Shown here one piece after another: positions 46,034 to 55,203 of a stretch of DNA of 64,000 bases. The stretch covers positions 62,001-126,000 of the forward strand of contig PKTN01000009.1 of NCBI GenBank assembly GCA_002869185.1, given 5' to 3'. Below the pieces are notes generated by a model. It saw nothing but the letters and a program-made list of their open reading frames with translations, made no database searches and had not been told where the DNA came from. Every line of letters begins with the position of its first letter. Positions within the stretch are counted from its first letter, which is position 1. Position numbers and translations under genes: made by a program. Source of the stretch: Denitrovibrio sp. (GTDB lineage: Bacteria > Chrysiogenota > Deferribacteres > Deferribacterales > Geovibrionaceae).

Positions 46034-46780
46034 ATGATTGGTGCAGGAATAGCTGTTGCGACATTCTTTTTGTTTGTCCTATTAATATCTTCTAGGCGAG
46101 GGATGAAGCTTGAGAAGCAGATAGGTATAGCTGGTGCTAGGTCTATCGTACAGATGTTTGCTATGGGGTTTGCTCTTGAGTATATCTTTAAGCTAGAGAG
46201 TGTGTGGCACGTTGTGTATTTTGCAGCTTTGATGTCGGTCTTTGCCGCATATACTGCTAGCTCACGCCTTAGCATGGATTGCAGGTGCCTACGCAGGGCT
46301 TTTTTTGCTATATATATTCCGTCAATGATTGGTCTTATTCCAGTATTTCTCTCTGGTGCTGTCCCTGTAAAGATGAGTGCGGTATTGCCAGTCGCAGGTA
46401 TGGCACTGGGTAATGCTATGAACGCTTATACAATGAGTTTGGATAGGCTACATGCAGAGAGTAAATCTCGCCTATCTACCATTGAGGGGATGCTAGCGCT
46501 TGGTTTGACCATGAAGGTTGCCATGAAAGAGGCGATCAACACTTCTGTAAAGGCAGCTATGTTGCCTATTCTTAATAATATTGCATCACTCGGTGTTGTC
46601 CTTTTGCCTGGTCTTGCTACAGGTCTTCTTATCGCTGGTGTCGAACCTCTAAAGGCTGTTGTCTATCAGCTTGTAATAATGTATATGATTATGTCTGTTA
46701 ACGTATGCACTTCTGTTATTGCCTGTTACATGTTTACAGGCAAGGTGTTGATGTCTGCAGCTAGTGAGGATAAATCATGA
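46034..46780 (+). CDS. FetB-like (UPF0014) membrane permease
   Basis: The 248-residue protein has about seven hydrophobic segments and the UPF0014 features RKGM-like SRRGMKLEKQIGIAGARS near residue 20, STIEGMLALGLT near 145 and LLPGLATGLLIAGVEP near 193. Family members form iron exporters with the ATPase FetA. No ATPase gene is adjacent, so the partner must lie elsewhere, or the protein works differently. It overlaps the next membrane-protein gene by 4 bases. Confidence 0.82.
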   Translation: MIGAGIAVATFFLFVLLISSRRGMKLEKQIGIAGARSIVQMFAMGFALEYIFKLESVWHVVYFAALMSVFAAYTASSRLSMDCRCLRRAFFAIYIPSMIGLIPVFLSGAVPVKMSAVLPVAGMALGNAMNAYTMSLDRLHAESKSRLSTIEGMLALGLTMKVAMKEAINTSVKAAMLPILNNIASLGVVLLPGLATGLLIAGVEPLKAVVYQLVIMYMIMSVNVCTSVIACYMFTGKVLMSAASEDKS

Positions 46781-47382
46781 CCCTTTTAGAGGTTCTGGAC
46801 ATTATTGGAACAGTCGCTTTTGCCGCTTCTGGTGCTATTGCTGGCGTTCGTAAAAACCTAGACCTCTATGGCGTATGCTTCCTTGCTATTATCACAGCTG
46901 TTGGTGGAGGTACAGTTCGTGACGCACTGCTCGGTAGGGTTCCTCCATTTGTTTTTACAGATATAAAGTATTTTATATTGTCAATTGTTACGGCATTTCT
47001 TGTCTTTTTCTTTTATAAACTGATCAATAAAACTTATGCAAAACTTGTCTGGTTTGATGCTCTTGGACTTGGTGTTTTTAACGTAATTGGTATAACGATA
47101 GCTCTTGATGCTGGTGTGGGTTATTTCGGTAGTATCGTCTTTGGTGTTATAACGGGTACTGTCGGAGGGATGATGCGTGACGTGCTGATAGGTGTGACAC
47201 CTTTTGTCCTTAAACGTGAGGTCTATGCCACGGCTTGCATCGTTGCGGGTCTGTTATTTTGCATATTCGATTACATAGGAATGAACACTCAGCTGAACAT
47301 GCTCATCTCTTCTATTTTCTTATTCTCTGTGCGTATGATAACCTTTAGGATGGATATCAATATGCCAGTAATAAAACAGTAA
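46777..47382 (+). CDS. TRIC-type (UPF0126) membrane channel
   Basis: The 201-residue protein has about seven helices and two repeats of the UPF0126 module: AASGAIAGVRKNLDLYGV with GGGTVRDALLG in the first and VIGITIALDAGVG with GGMMRDVLIG in the second. Members related to eukaryotic TRIC channels conduct potassium or other cations; some are annotated as glycine transporters. Function here is not certain. It begins within the stop of the FetB-like gene. Confidence 0.88.
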   Translation: MTLLEVLDIIGTVAFAASGAIAGVRKNLDLYGVCFLAIITAVGGGTVRDALLGRVPPFVFTDIKYFILSIVTAFLVFFFYKLINKTYAKLVWFDALGLGVFNVIGITIALDAGVGYFGSIVFGVITGTVGGMMRDVLIGVTPFVLKREVYATACIVAGLLFCIFDYIGMNTQLNMLISSIFLFSVRMITFRMDINMPVIKQ

Positions 47383-47450
47383 AAACGATTATCTTTTAAA
47401 CTGCCCTCGTCGGGGTTGTGTTTTCTCTTATACTTATTTAGAATAGGCGT

Positions 47451-49091
47451 ATGTCTTGTTCTATATCATTTTTAGGCGGTGTAGGTGAGATAGGCATGAA
47501 CTGTTATGTCTATGAGACCGAAAACAGCGCCATTATTATCGACTGCGGAGTAATGTTCGCGGATAACAACTTTCCGGGCATAGATTATGTCATCCCTGAT
47601 TTTGAGTATCTTGATAAGATTAAGCATAAGCTTAAGGCTCTTTTCATTACTCATGGTCATGAGGATCACGTGGGTGCCGTTCCATTTCTGCTGAGAGCGT
47701 ATAACATACCTGTATATGGTGGGAAACTCTCTCTGGGGATATTGGAAGCTAAGAGGGGGACAAAGAATGTCTCACCTACCCTGCGTACTATTAACCCGAG
47801 GCAAGTGATTAAACAGGGTGACTTCACCGTTAAGTTTCTCCCTGTAACTCACTCTATTAGCGACACTTATGCTTTGCATATCAAATGCGGAGATTTTAGC
47901 GCACTACATTGTTCTGACTTTAAGATCGATCAATCCCCAGCTGGTGGCGAGCCTTTTAATCCTGCGGATTTTACCGCAATAGGTAAACAAGGGCTTACAG
48001 CTTTACTTGTCGACTCTACAAATGCCCTAAACGAAGGGTTCACTCAGTCAGAATCATCTATAAAGGAAGACTTGAAAAGGGTCTTTCGTAATGCAAAAGG
48101 GCGCATATTTTTTACCAGTTTTTCATCAAATATCGACAGATTCAAACAGATATTAGATATTGCCAGAGAGTGCGGAAGGCGTGTTGTTCTTGAGGGTGCT
48201 GCCCTCGACAGGAATGTCTCTATCGCAAAGTCTCTCGGATATATCAATCTGCCTGAAGATGTAATGATCGGGCTAAGAGCCTCTAAGAAGTTAGCTGACG
48301 ATAAAGTCTGCTACATAATTACAGGTTGTCAGGGTGAGACAAACTCTACCCTTTATCGCATCGTCTCAGGTGAGAGGAAAGACCTTAGCGTAAAAGAGGG
48401 TGACCTGTTTGTCATCTCAGCAAGGGTTATCCCTGGTAATGAGAAAAACCTTATAAATCTAGTAAATCTTATTTATAAATCTGGCGGAAAGGTTGTGGAT
48501 ATAGGCAAAAGCAGAATCCACGTCTCTGGTCACGCATCACAGGAAGAGATAAAGCTTATGGCAAATTTTACACGTCCTAAGTACGTTATCCCTGTGCACG
48601 GCGAGCCTGTCCATATGATAACAATGAAGCGAATGCTGAAAGATACATCTTTTGTTGCACCAGATAACATCGTCCTTGTTGAGGATGGTCAGAAGGTCGT
48701 TTTTGAGAATGATGAGCTTTCTAAGATTGACGATGTCCCACACGGAAAGGTGTTTATAGACCTGCGTGGGCATTTTGCCATGGATGAAGAGACTGTCAAA
48801 GACAGAAAGCATCTTTGTCGTGATGGTGCAGTTTCTGTCGTTCTGCTTCGTAAAAAATCTGATGGACAATTCATCATTCCACCTGTTTTCGAAACAGCAG
48901 GGTTCGAGCTTACAGCGGAGAAGATGATAGCCCTTAAGGATTTCATGACAGAACATCTTCAGGAATTATTAGAAGATGACGATTATGATTATCTAGAGTT
49001 GAAAGGTGGGCTGACAAGACTCACTAAACGTTTCTTTAAAAAGAATTTGGACAGGAGACCACTTGTGATTCCTGTTGTTACGGAGATATAG
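47451..49091 (+). CDS. Ribonuclease J
   Basis: The 546-residue enzyme is a beta-CASP metallo-beta-lactamase nuclease. It shows ITHGHEDHVGAVPFLL near residue 67 (HxHxDH zinc site), PVTHSISDTYAL near 139, HCSDFKIDQSP near 157, where most members have HTGDFKFD, and FSSNIDR and HVSGHASQEE in the beta-CASP and C-terminal parts. It degrades and processes RNA with 5'-exo and endo activity. It is followed by uppP after 4 bases. RNase J in a Gram-negative background fits several deep-branching phyla. Confidence 0.93.
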   Translation: MSCSISFLGGVGEIGMNCYVYETENSAIIIDCGVMFADNNFPGIDYVIPDFEYLDKIKHKLKALFITHGHEDHVGAVPFLLRAYNIPVYGGKLSLGILEAKRGTKNVSPTLRTINPRQVIKQGDFTVKFLPVTHSISDTYALHIKCGDFSALHCSDFKIDQSPAGGEPFNPADFTAIGKQGLTALLVDSTNALNEGFTQSESSIKEDLKRVFRNAKGRIFFTSFSSNIDRFKQILDIARECGRRVVLEGAALDRNVSIAKSLGYINLPEDVMIGLRASKKLADDKVCYIITGCQGETNSTLYRIVSGERKDLSVKEGDLFVISARVIPGNEKNLINLVNLIYKSGGKVVDIGKSRIHVSGHASQEEIKLMANFTRPKYVIPVHGEPVHMITMKRMLKDTSFVAPDNIVLVEDGQKVVFENDELSKIDDVPHGKVFIDLRGHFAMDEETVKDRKHLCRDGAVSVVLLRKKSDGQFIIPPVFETAGFELTAEKMIALKDFMTEHLQELLEDDDYDYLELKGGLTRLTKRFFKKNLDRRPLVIPVVTEI

Positions 49092-49095
49092 ATAA

Positions 49096-49887
49096 ATGGA
49101 TATCCTTTCGGCTATTATTCTTGGTATTGTACAGGGGCTTACGGAGTTTTTACCTGTAAGTAGCTCTGGGCACCTTATACTTGCTCAGTCGCTGATTAGC
49201 GATTTCCAGCAACCAGGAATGCTTTTTGATACGCTACTTCATGGCGCTACTCTTGGTGCTGTATTTGTATATTTTAGAAGACGTATAATCGAGCTTATAA
49301 TCTGTCCTCTTGGGCTTTTAAGTAACGAATATAAGATCGTCTATTTTGAGAATAAACGTTTTATGTGGGGGATCATTATAGCCACGATCCCTACAGGAAT
49401 AATAGGGCTTGCGCTCCAAGATAGAGTCGAAGGGGTTTTTTCTACACCTGTTTTTGTCGGTTATTTTTTAATTGTAACTTCAGTGCTTTTGCTTGTTTCT
49501 GACAGATATAAAGGGCAGTCGCAGATTACGGGAACCGCTGCCTTAATAATAGGTGTTATTCAGGGGCTCTCAGTTATCCCGGGGATATCTAGGGCAGGCT
49601 CGACGACAGCGACAGGGCTTTTTCTTGGGATAAAGCGTGAAGAGATGGCGGAGTTCACCTTCCTCATGTCTATTCCTGCGATTATAGGAGCTATAATTCT
49701 TCAGTCAAAGCATTTGTCGGCAGTTCCAGCTGAACAGCTTATCGCTTATATAGCTGGTATGATCGCTGCATTTATTAGTGGATTTTTTGCCATAGGATTT
49801 ATGGTATATTTCATAAAGAGGGCAAGTCTTAAAGCATTTGCACTCTATTGTCTTATAGTGGGGATAATCGCAATCGTATGGATGTAG
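49096..49887 (+). CDS. uppP: Undecaprenyl-diphosphatase UppP
   Basis: The 263-residue membrane protein (BacA type) recycles undecaprenyl diphosphate. It has QGLTEFLPVSSSGHLIL near residue 12 and GISRAGSTTATGL near 160, the two signatures of the active site, with about eight hydrophobic segments. Its last codons overlap the start of ftsK: TGG ATG TAG of uppP contains the ATG of ftsK. The lipid carrier it regenerates serves both peptidoglycan and the glycans in this window. Confidence 0.95.
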   Translation: MDILSAIILGIVQGLTEFLPVSSSGHLILAQSLISDFQQPGMLFDTLLHGATLGAVFVYFRRRIIELIICPLGLLSNEYKIVYFENKRFMWGIIIATIPTGIIGLALQDRVEGVFSTPVFVGYFLIVTSVLLLVSDRYKGQSQITGTAALIIGVIQGLSVIPGISRAGSTTATGLFLGIKREEMAEFTFLMSIPAIIGAIILQSKHLSAVPAEQLIAYIAGMIAAFISGFFAIGFMVYFIKRASLKAFALYCLIVGIIAIVWM

Positions 49888-52073
49888 AAAACAAAGGGCT
49901 TAAAGCTGATATAATTTTTTTGATCATACTCTTCTTTACTATCTTCGCGACTCTGTCCATATACTCTCATTCGGAGATTGATCCAGGTTGGTCACTCATT
50001 ATCTTTTCAAACTATGACCAAGAGGTTGTTAATCTTTTTGGCAAGACTGGAGCTTATTTTAGTGATTTCCTCGCCACAATATTTGGCTGGGCGTCTAATG
50101 TGTTGCCTATAATATTTATCTGGCTAACGGTTAGACTGCACTTTCATCGCAGAAATCAAGATATGAAGTGGAAAAAGACCACTTTTAGATTTTTCTTGTA
50201 CATACTTTTATGTTTAACACTGGCAACAATGACAGGATTTTTTGGTGGGAGTGATTTTTCATTCGCGTCTAAACCTATGGGCGGACTGGCTGGTCTGTTC
50301 TCGGCTGATTTCTTTAACGCTATAGTCGGTACTGTTGGTGGGATAGTCATTACATGCTTTATCATTACTCTGATCCTTTTTGTTTTATTCCCTAAGTTTT
50401 TTATGAAGCTCGCAAGGACTGAGCTACCAAAAAGAGCTAAAAAAGCGGAACCTGTTGAAGATATTGAATATCAAGGCGAGATTCCTGGTAGACAGATAAA
50501 AGCAGATTTTGAATCTGAGCCTATTGTTGAAGAGGAACCAGAGGCTTATGAAGAGCCAGAACCTGAATTTGAACCTGAGCCAATCTATGAAGAAGAGATT
50601 GACGAACCTTTGATAAAAGAACCCTATGAAGAACCATCTATTAAAGAGATTCAGCAGGTTGAGAAGGTTAAAGGGAAATATAATATTCCTATAAAACTTC
50701 TTGATGAGCCTGTTCGTGAATATAAGATGGAGTCAGAGGATGAGCTTAAGCTTAAGGGTGAGATGCTCGTCTCCAAGCTTGCTGATTTTGGCGTTAACGG
50801 AAAAATAAGAGAGATTCAGCCGGGACCTGTGGTTACTCTGTATGAGTTTGAGCCAGCACCTGGCGTTAAGATAAATAAGATAGCTAACCTTTCAGATGAC
50901 TTGGCTCTCGCTATGTCTGCTGTGAGCGTTAGGATTATAGCACCGATACCGGGCAAATCTGTTGTAGGTATCGAGCTACCGAACAAAAGCCGTGCTATGG
51001 TCTTCCTCAGCGAGCTTATGCAGTCTAAGGAATTCACTAAAGGTAAGGCGGCTCTCCCATTTGCTATGGGTAAAGATATTTCTGGTAAGGCTTACGTTAG
51101 TGACCTTGCATCTATGCCTCACTTGCTCGTAGCAGGAACAACAGGTAGTGGTAAATCCGTTGCGGTAAACACACTCATCTGTTCGATAGTTTATCATTCT
51201 CCGCCAGAGCTAGTTAAGTTCATCATGGTCGACCCTAAGATGGTTGAACTTAGCATTTATGAAGATATCCCTCACCTTGCTGCCCCTGTTGTTACAGACC
51301 CTAGAAAGGCGGCAAATGTGCTTAAAAACGTAGTGGAAGAGATGGAGAATAGATACTCCGCACTCGCCGCTATGAAAGTGCGTAACCTCGCATCATATAA
51401 CCAGAAAGCTGAACAAGACCCAGAGCTCCCTATTATGCCATTCCTAGTGGTTATAGTGGACGAGTTTGCAGACCTTATGCTTTTTGCTGGTAAAGAAGTA
51501 GAGCAGTCTATTATTCGTATCGCTCAGATGGCTAGGGCTGTTGGTATCCACCTTGTTCTCGCTACTCAGAGACCTTCGGTTAACGTTATCACAGGAATTA
51601 TTAAGGCTAATATGCCAGCGAGACTATCATTTAGAGTATCGTCAAAAGTTGATTCAAGGACTATCATAGATACTAGTGGTGCAGAGCTACTACTCGGTAA
51701 GGGTGATTCTCTATTTATACCGCCGGGGATGAGTGACACTCTGCGTGTGCATGGTTGCTTTGTCTCTGATGATGAGGTAGGCAGGATAGTTGAGCACCTT
51801 AAATCACTTGGCGAACCAGAGTATAATATGGATCTTGTTAAGGAAGAGGTTTTTGATCCTGACGAAATAGATGATTCTGAACTGGATGAGAAATACGACG
51901 AAGCACTCACACTGGTTAAGCAGAAAGGTTTTGCTTCGATATCAATGGTGCAGAGATACCTCCGCATAGGCTATAACCGTGCAGCCAGAATAGTGGAGAT
52001 TATGGAAAAACGTGGAATAATTGCTCCGAGTGACGGAACATCCAAACCTCGAGAGCTTCTTATAAAAGACTAA
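49878..52073 (+). CDS. ftsK: DNA translocase FtsK
   Basis: The 731-residue protein has four N-terminal membrane helices (about residues 10-170), an acidic Pro/Glu linker (about 195-270), a RecA-like motor with Walker A GTTGSGKSV near 420 and Walker B VVIVDEFADLM near 520, and a C-terminal winged-helix gamma domain (RYLRIGYNRAARIVE). It pumps chromosomal DNA at the division septum and helps dimer resolution. The frame is open from 49848, but the ATG at 49878 is in the UppP end and begins MDVENKG, the preferred start. Confidence 0.94.
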   Translation: MDVENKGLKADIIFLIILFFTIFATLSIYSHSEIDPGWSLIIFSNYDQEVVNLFGKTGAYFSDFLATIFGWASNVLPIIFIWLTVRLHFHRRNQDMKWKKTTFRFFLYILLCLTLATMTGFFGGSDFSFASKPMGGLAGLFSADFFNAIVGTVGGIVITCFIITLILFVLFPKFFMKLARTELPKRAKKAEPVEDIEYQGEIPGRQIKADFESEPIVEEEPEAYEEPEPEFEPEPIYEEEIDEPLIKEPYEEPSIKEIQQVEKVKGKYNIPIKLLDEPVREYKMESEDELKLKGEMLVSKLADFGVNGKIREIQPGPVVTLYEFEPAPGVKINKIANLSDDLALAMSAVSVRIIAPIPGKSVVGIELPNKSRAMVFLSELMQSKEFTKGKAALPFAMGKDISGKAYVSDLASMPHLLVAGTTGSGKSVAVNTLICSIVYHSPPELVKFIMVDPKMVELSIYEDIPHLAAPVVTDPRKAANVLKNVVEEMENRYSALAAMKVRNLASYNQKAEQDPELPIMPFLVVIVDEFADLMLFAGKEVEQSIIRIAQMARAVGIHLVLATQRPSVNVITGIIKANMPARLSFRVSSKVDSRTIIDTSGAELLLGKGDSLFIPPGMSDTLRVHGCFVSDDEVGRIVEHLKSLGEPEYNMDLVKEEVFDPDEIDDSELDEKYDEALTLVKQKGFASISMVQRYLRIGYNRAARIVEIMEKRGIIAPSDGTSKPRELLIKD

Positions 52074-52081
52074 AGGTGAAT

Positions 52082-52114
52082 TTCATTCTGATCATTGCGA
52101 AGAATCTGATCAGG
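52082..52114. repeat. Degenerate dispersed repeat
   Basis: The segment has ATTCTGATCATTGCGAAGAA and carries CTGATCA and TGATCAG arms around a 12-base loop. Its sequence shares TCATTCTGA and GCGAAG elements with the repeat at 22625 and TCATTGCGAA with that at 22964, so it looks like a decayed copy. Confidence 0.35.
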
Positions 52115-52130
52115 GTGATACTTAAAAATA

Positions 52131-52151
52131 AAAAAGGTGCATGGTTGCACC
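52131..52151 (-). terminator. Minus-strand terminator-like hairpin
   Basis: GGTGCA (52136-52141) and TGCACC (52146-52151) with a four-base loop read, on the minus strand, as a stem followed by six T. No minus-strand gene ends here, so it may be a chance structure, or it may block antisense transcription. Confidence 0.3.
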
Positions 52152-52203
52152 GTCAGTAACTAACAGTTTGCAAAACTATATACATGAGATCAATGAGGGA
52201 AAT

Positions 52204-53184
52204 ATGGCTGATATTAGTGTTAATTACATGGGGCTTAAGCTTAGTAGCCCTGTATTAGTATGAAGTAGTACACTTACAAAAGATATGGCAAATCTGCGGA
52301 AAGCAGAGGAAGCAGGTGCTGGTGCGGTAATCCTTAAATCGCTCTTCGAAGAGGAGATCAGACAGGATGCTGGTGATATAGATAATACTTACCATCCTGA
52401 AGCGTATGAATACATGACTGCCGATGCAGCAATGGTTTACGGGTCTGGAGAATACCTCGAGTATGTGAGGAAAGCGGCTGATTCTGTCAGTATTCCTGTT
52501 GTGGCAAGTATTAACTGTGAAGGAACTAAGTGGTGGACTGATTTTGCTTCTAATATCGAAGAGGCTGGTGCAGATGCCATTGAGCTTAATATTGCCTTCA
52601 TCCCTTTCGACTCGGGTATAACAGGTCAGCAAGCAGAGGAAAAATACTTTGAAGTGGTTAAATCCGTGAAAAGCTCTGTTGATATCCCTGTCTCTGTAAA
52701 GATAGGACCTAACTTCTCGTCAATCCCAAACATGGTAACAAGGCTGAAAGAGGCTGGCGCTGATGGCGTGACTATGTTTAATAAATATTTCCACATGAAG
52801 ATCAATACAAGAACTATGGAGCTAGAACCTGTTCATACATTTAGCGATCCTTCTGATGCATACAGGGTCTTACGCTGGATAGCAATCGTTAGCAAACAAT
52901 GCGGGATAGAAATATCTGCTTCGACAGGTGTTTATGACGAAGATATGCTCATCCAGTATCTTCTTGCTGGTGCTAATACTGTACAAGTTACATCCGCACT
53001 TTATAAGAACGGCTTTAGCGTTGTCTCTGACCTGAATAGTGGGCTGCAATCTTGGATGAAACACAGAAATCTTGAAAAAATAGAAGATGTTATAGGACTA
53101 GCCACTAAGAAGAAGGTTAAACAGGTACAAACTTTTGAACGTCTTCAGTACATCAAAATTGCAGACGGGGCAATCTTTCAGTAA
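52204..53184 (+). pseudogene. Dihydroorotate dehydrogenase-like gene with in-frame stop
   Basis: ATG at 52204 opens a 326-codon frame that has a TGA at 52261-52263 (codon 20) and otherwise runs to 53184. The beginning ADISVNYMGLKLSSPVLV, the stop, and then SSTLTKDM match the N-terminus of dihydroorotate dehydrogenase-like proteins, where a Gly or Ala usually stands at the stop site; GGA to TGA would explain it. Later parts show VASINCEG, IELNIAF, VKIGPNFS and ASTGVYDEDMLIQYLLAGA, typical of the FMN-binding barrel. This group is related to PyrD, but its role in pyrimidine synthesis is not certain. A downstream ATG at 52285 could give a product lacking the first 27 residues. Confidence 0.75.
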
Positions 53185-53207
53185 GATGAGTTGCCTAAGG
53201 GATAGAG

Positions 53208-55193
53208 ATGAAGTATAGAAAGGATATTGATGGATTAAGAGCCCTCGCAGTACTCCCCGTACTTTTCTATCATGCTGGTATAAACCTCTTTTCTGGAGGT
53301 TACGTTGGCGTAGATATCTTTTTTGTTATATCTGGCTATCTTATTACTACTGTAATAATCAATGAGCTCGAAGAAGACCGCTTCACCATCAGAAACTTTT
53401 ATGTGCGTAGGATCCGAAGAATTTTCCCTGTACTATTTTTTATCCTAGCAGTTGTTACTCTTATTGGGCTGTACATACAGATGCCATATGAGTTTAGAAA
53501 TTATGGTAAGAGCCTTTCAGCAACTGTTTTTTTTGGGTCTAATATATATTTTCGCCGCCAGATGGGCTATTTTGAGAGTGCAGCAGAGACAAAACCTCTT
53601 TTACACACATGGTCTTTATCTGTAGAAGAGCAATTCTATATCTTCTATCCAATCATTCTTATTTTATTAGTTAGATATTTTGATAAGAAATACATTAAAT
53701 ACATTACAATAATTTTCATATTATCTTTTGTCACCAGTGTTTTCATGGTCAGGATAGACCAAAGTGATACATTTTACTTTTTGCACACAAGAGCTTGGGA
53801 ACTTCTACTCGGTGCTTTGTTGGCACTTGGGGCTGTACCAGCTACAAAAAATCGCAGTATCCTTAATATCCTGTCGATAGCTGGCGTGGCGATGATTTTG
53901 TATAGTGTCATGCTGTATACAGATAAGACATTATTCCCTGGAACAAACGCCATACTCCCTTGTTTGGGTGCTTTTTTGATTATTTACTCAGGTTCCGCAG
54001 AGACTATTGTAAAAAAGATTCTTGGACTAAAGCCGATAGTTTATATTGGACTCATCTCATATTCCCTATACCTGTGGCACTGGCCATTGCTGTCATTCTT
54101 TAATGAATATCAGACAGTTATTAATATATCAGATGAGACAAAAGAGACTATTAGATATGGGCTTTTAATACTTTCTTTTGTTTTATCTGTCCTGACACAT
54201 AGGTATATAGAAGTACCATTTCGCAAATTGAGACCTAATAACCTAAAGAAGTTTTTCTATACCACTTTTTTTATAATGATTGTGTTTTGCCTTTTGGGTG
54301 GAGTGATTTACTGGACAAAGGGTTTAGGGTGGAGACTGCCTAATGCTGTAACCCAGATAGATCATGGTCATGATGAAATGGAAAAAATGGGTAGCTGTAA
54401 TGATAGAAGAGTCGCTGGTTTGAAGTATGAAACCATCAGACGTATTGGCGCTAAAGATGTCGAGCCTGACTTTATTGTTTTTGGTGACTCACATGCAGGG
54501 GCTTTCTACCCTGGATTTGATGAGTATGGCAAAGAGATTGGTAAGAGTGGGCTACTTGTTGCTTATAACGGACTTATCCCTCTGACAGGGCTTGGACATA
54601 AATATAAGAAGTGCTACGGTGATACAGTAGAGAAAACACTAAAAATTGTAACTGCACATGATAACATTAAAAAAGTAATACTAGTCGCAAGATGGGTTAT
54701 ACACATTGAAGGACAAAAAGGGATAAATGGTAGAGAGCTAACTCTATATGATACTGAGCATAATGAGATACCAAAAGGGACTTATCCTGACTATATTTAT
54801 GAACAACTTCTAAAGACTGTTAATGAGCTTAGTGACAGTGGAAAGGAAGTATATATTGTATCTAACGTTCCTGAGATTATAAAAGATACGCCTTCTATGA
54901 TGGCTAAAGCAAAGCTACTACAGCTAAGTTTTGGATATGATAATATCGTTGATATCAGAGAGAATGTTGATGGTTTTAAAAAGTATCAGAAGAATGTTAT
55001 CAGCGTCATGGACAAGGTTGAGTCTGAGACGAATGCAATAGTGATCCATCCCGAAGAGGTTCTTCTTGATGGTGATAGATATGACCTAGTTAGTGATGAT
55101 TACTCATATTATATGGATGGAAATCACCTGAGCAGCAGGGGAGCTATTTATATTGTAAAGTCTATTGGTAAACGTATTTTTGGAAATAAATAG
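53208..55193 (+). CDS. OafA-type acyltransferase with C-terminal SGNH domain
   Basis: The 661-residue protein has an acyltransferase-3 membrane domain (about ten hydrophobic segments) starting KYRKDIDGLRALAVLPVLFYH with the catalytic His near residue 22, GGYVGVDIFFVISGYLIT and LLHTWSLSVEEQFY. After residue 400 an SGNH hydrolase-like domain follows, with FGDSHAGAF near 424 and MDGNHLSSRG near 643. Such fusions O-acetylate surface polysaccharides or lipopolysaccharide at the periplasmic side. The 23 bases to the preceding gene suggest one transcript. Which sugar is modified is unknown. Confidence 0.9.
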   Translation: MKYRKDIDGLRALAVLPVLFYHAGINLFSGGYVGVDIFFVISGYLITTVIINELEEDRFTIRNFYVRRIRRIFPVLFFILAVVTLIGLYIQMPYEFRNYGKSLSATVFFGSNIYFRRQMGYFESAAETKPLLHTWSLSVEEQFYIFYPIILILLVRYFDKKYIKYITIIFILSFVTSVFMVRIDQSDTFYFLHTRAWELLLGALLALGAVPATKNRSILNILSIAGVAMILYSVMLYTDKTLFPGTNAILPCLGAFLIIYSGSAETIVKKILGLKPIVYIGLISYSLYLWHWPLLSFFNEYQTVINISDETKETIRYGLLILSFVLSVLTHRYIEVPFRKLRPNNLKKFFYTTFFIMIVFCLLGGVIYWTKGLGWRLPNAVTQIDHGHDEMEKMGSCNDRRVAGLKYETIRRIGAKDVEPDFIVFGDSHAGAFYPGFDEYGKEIGKSGLLVAYNGLIPLTGLGHKYKKCYGDTVEKTLKIVTAHDNIKKVILVARWVIHIEGQKGINGRELTLYDTEHNEIPKGTYPDYIYEQLLKTVNELSDSGKEVYIVSNVPEIIKDTPSMMAKAKLLQLSFGYDNIVDIRENVDGFKKYQKNVISVMDKVESETNAIVIHPEEVLLDGDRYDLVSDDYSYYMDGNHLSSRGAIYIVKSIGKRIFGNK

Positions 55194-55203
55194 TTAAGTA
55201 CTA

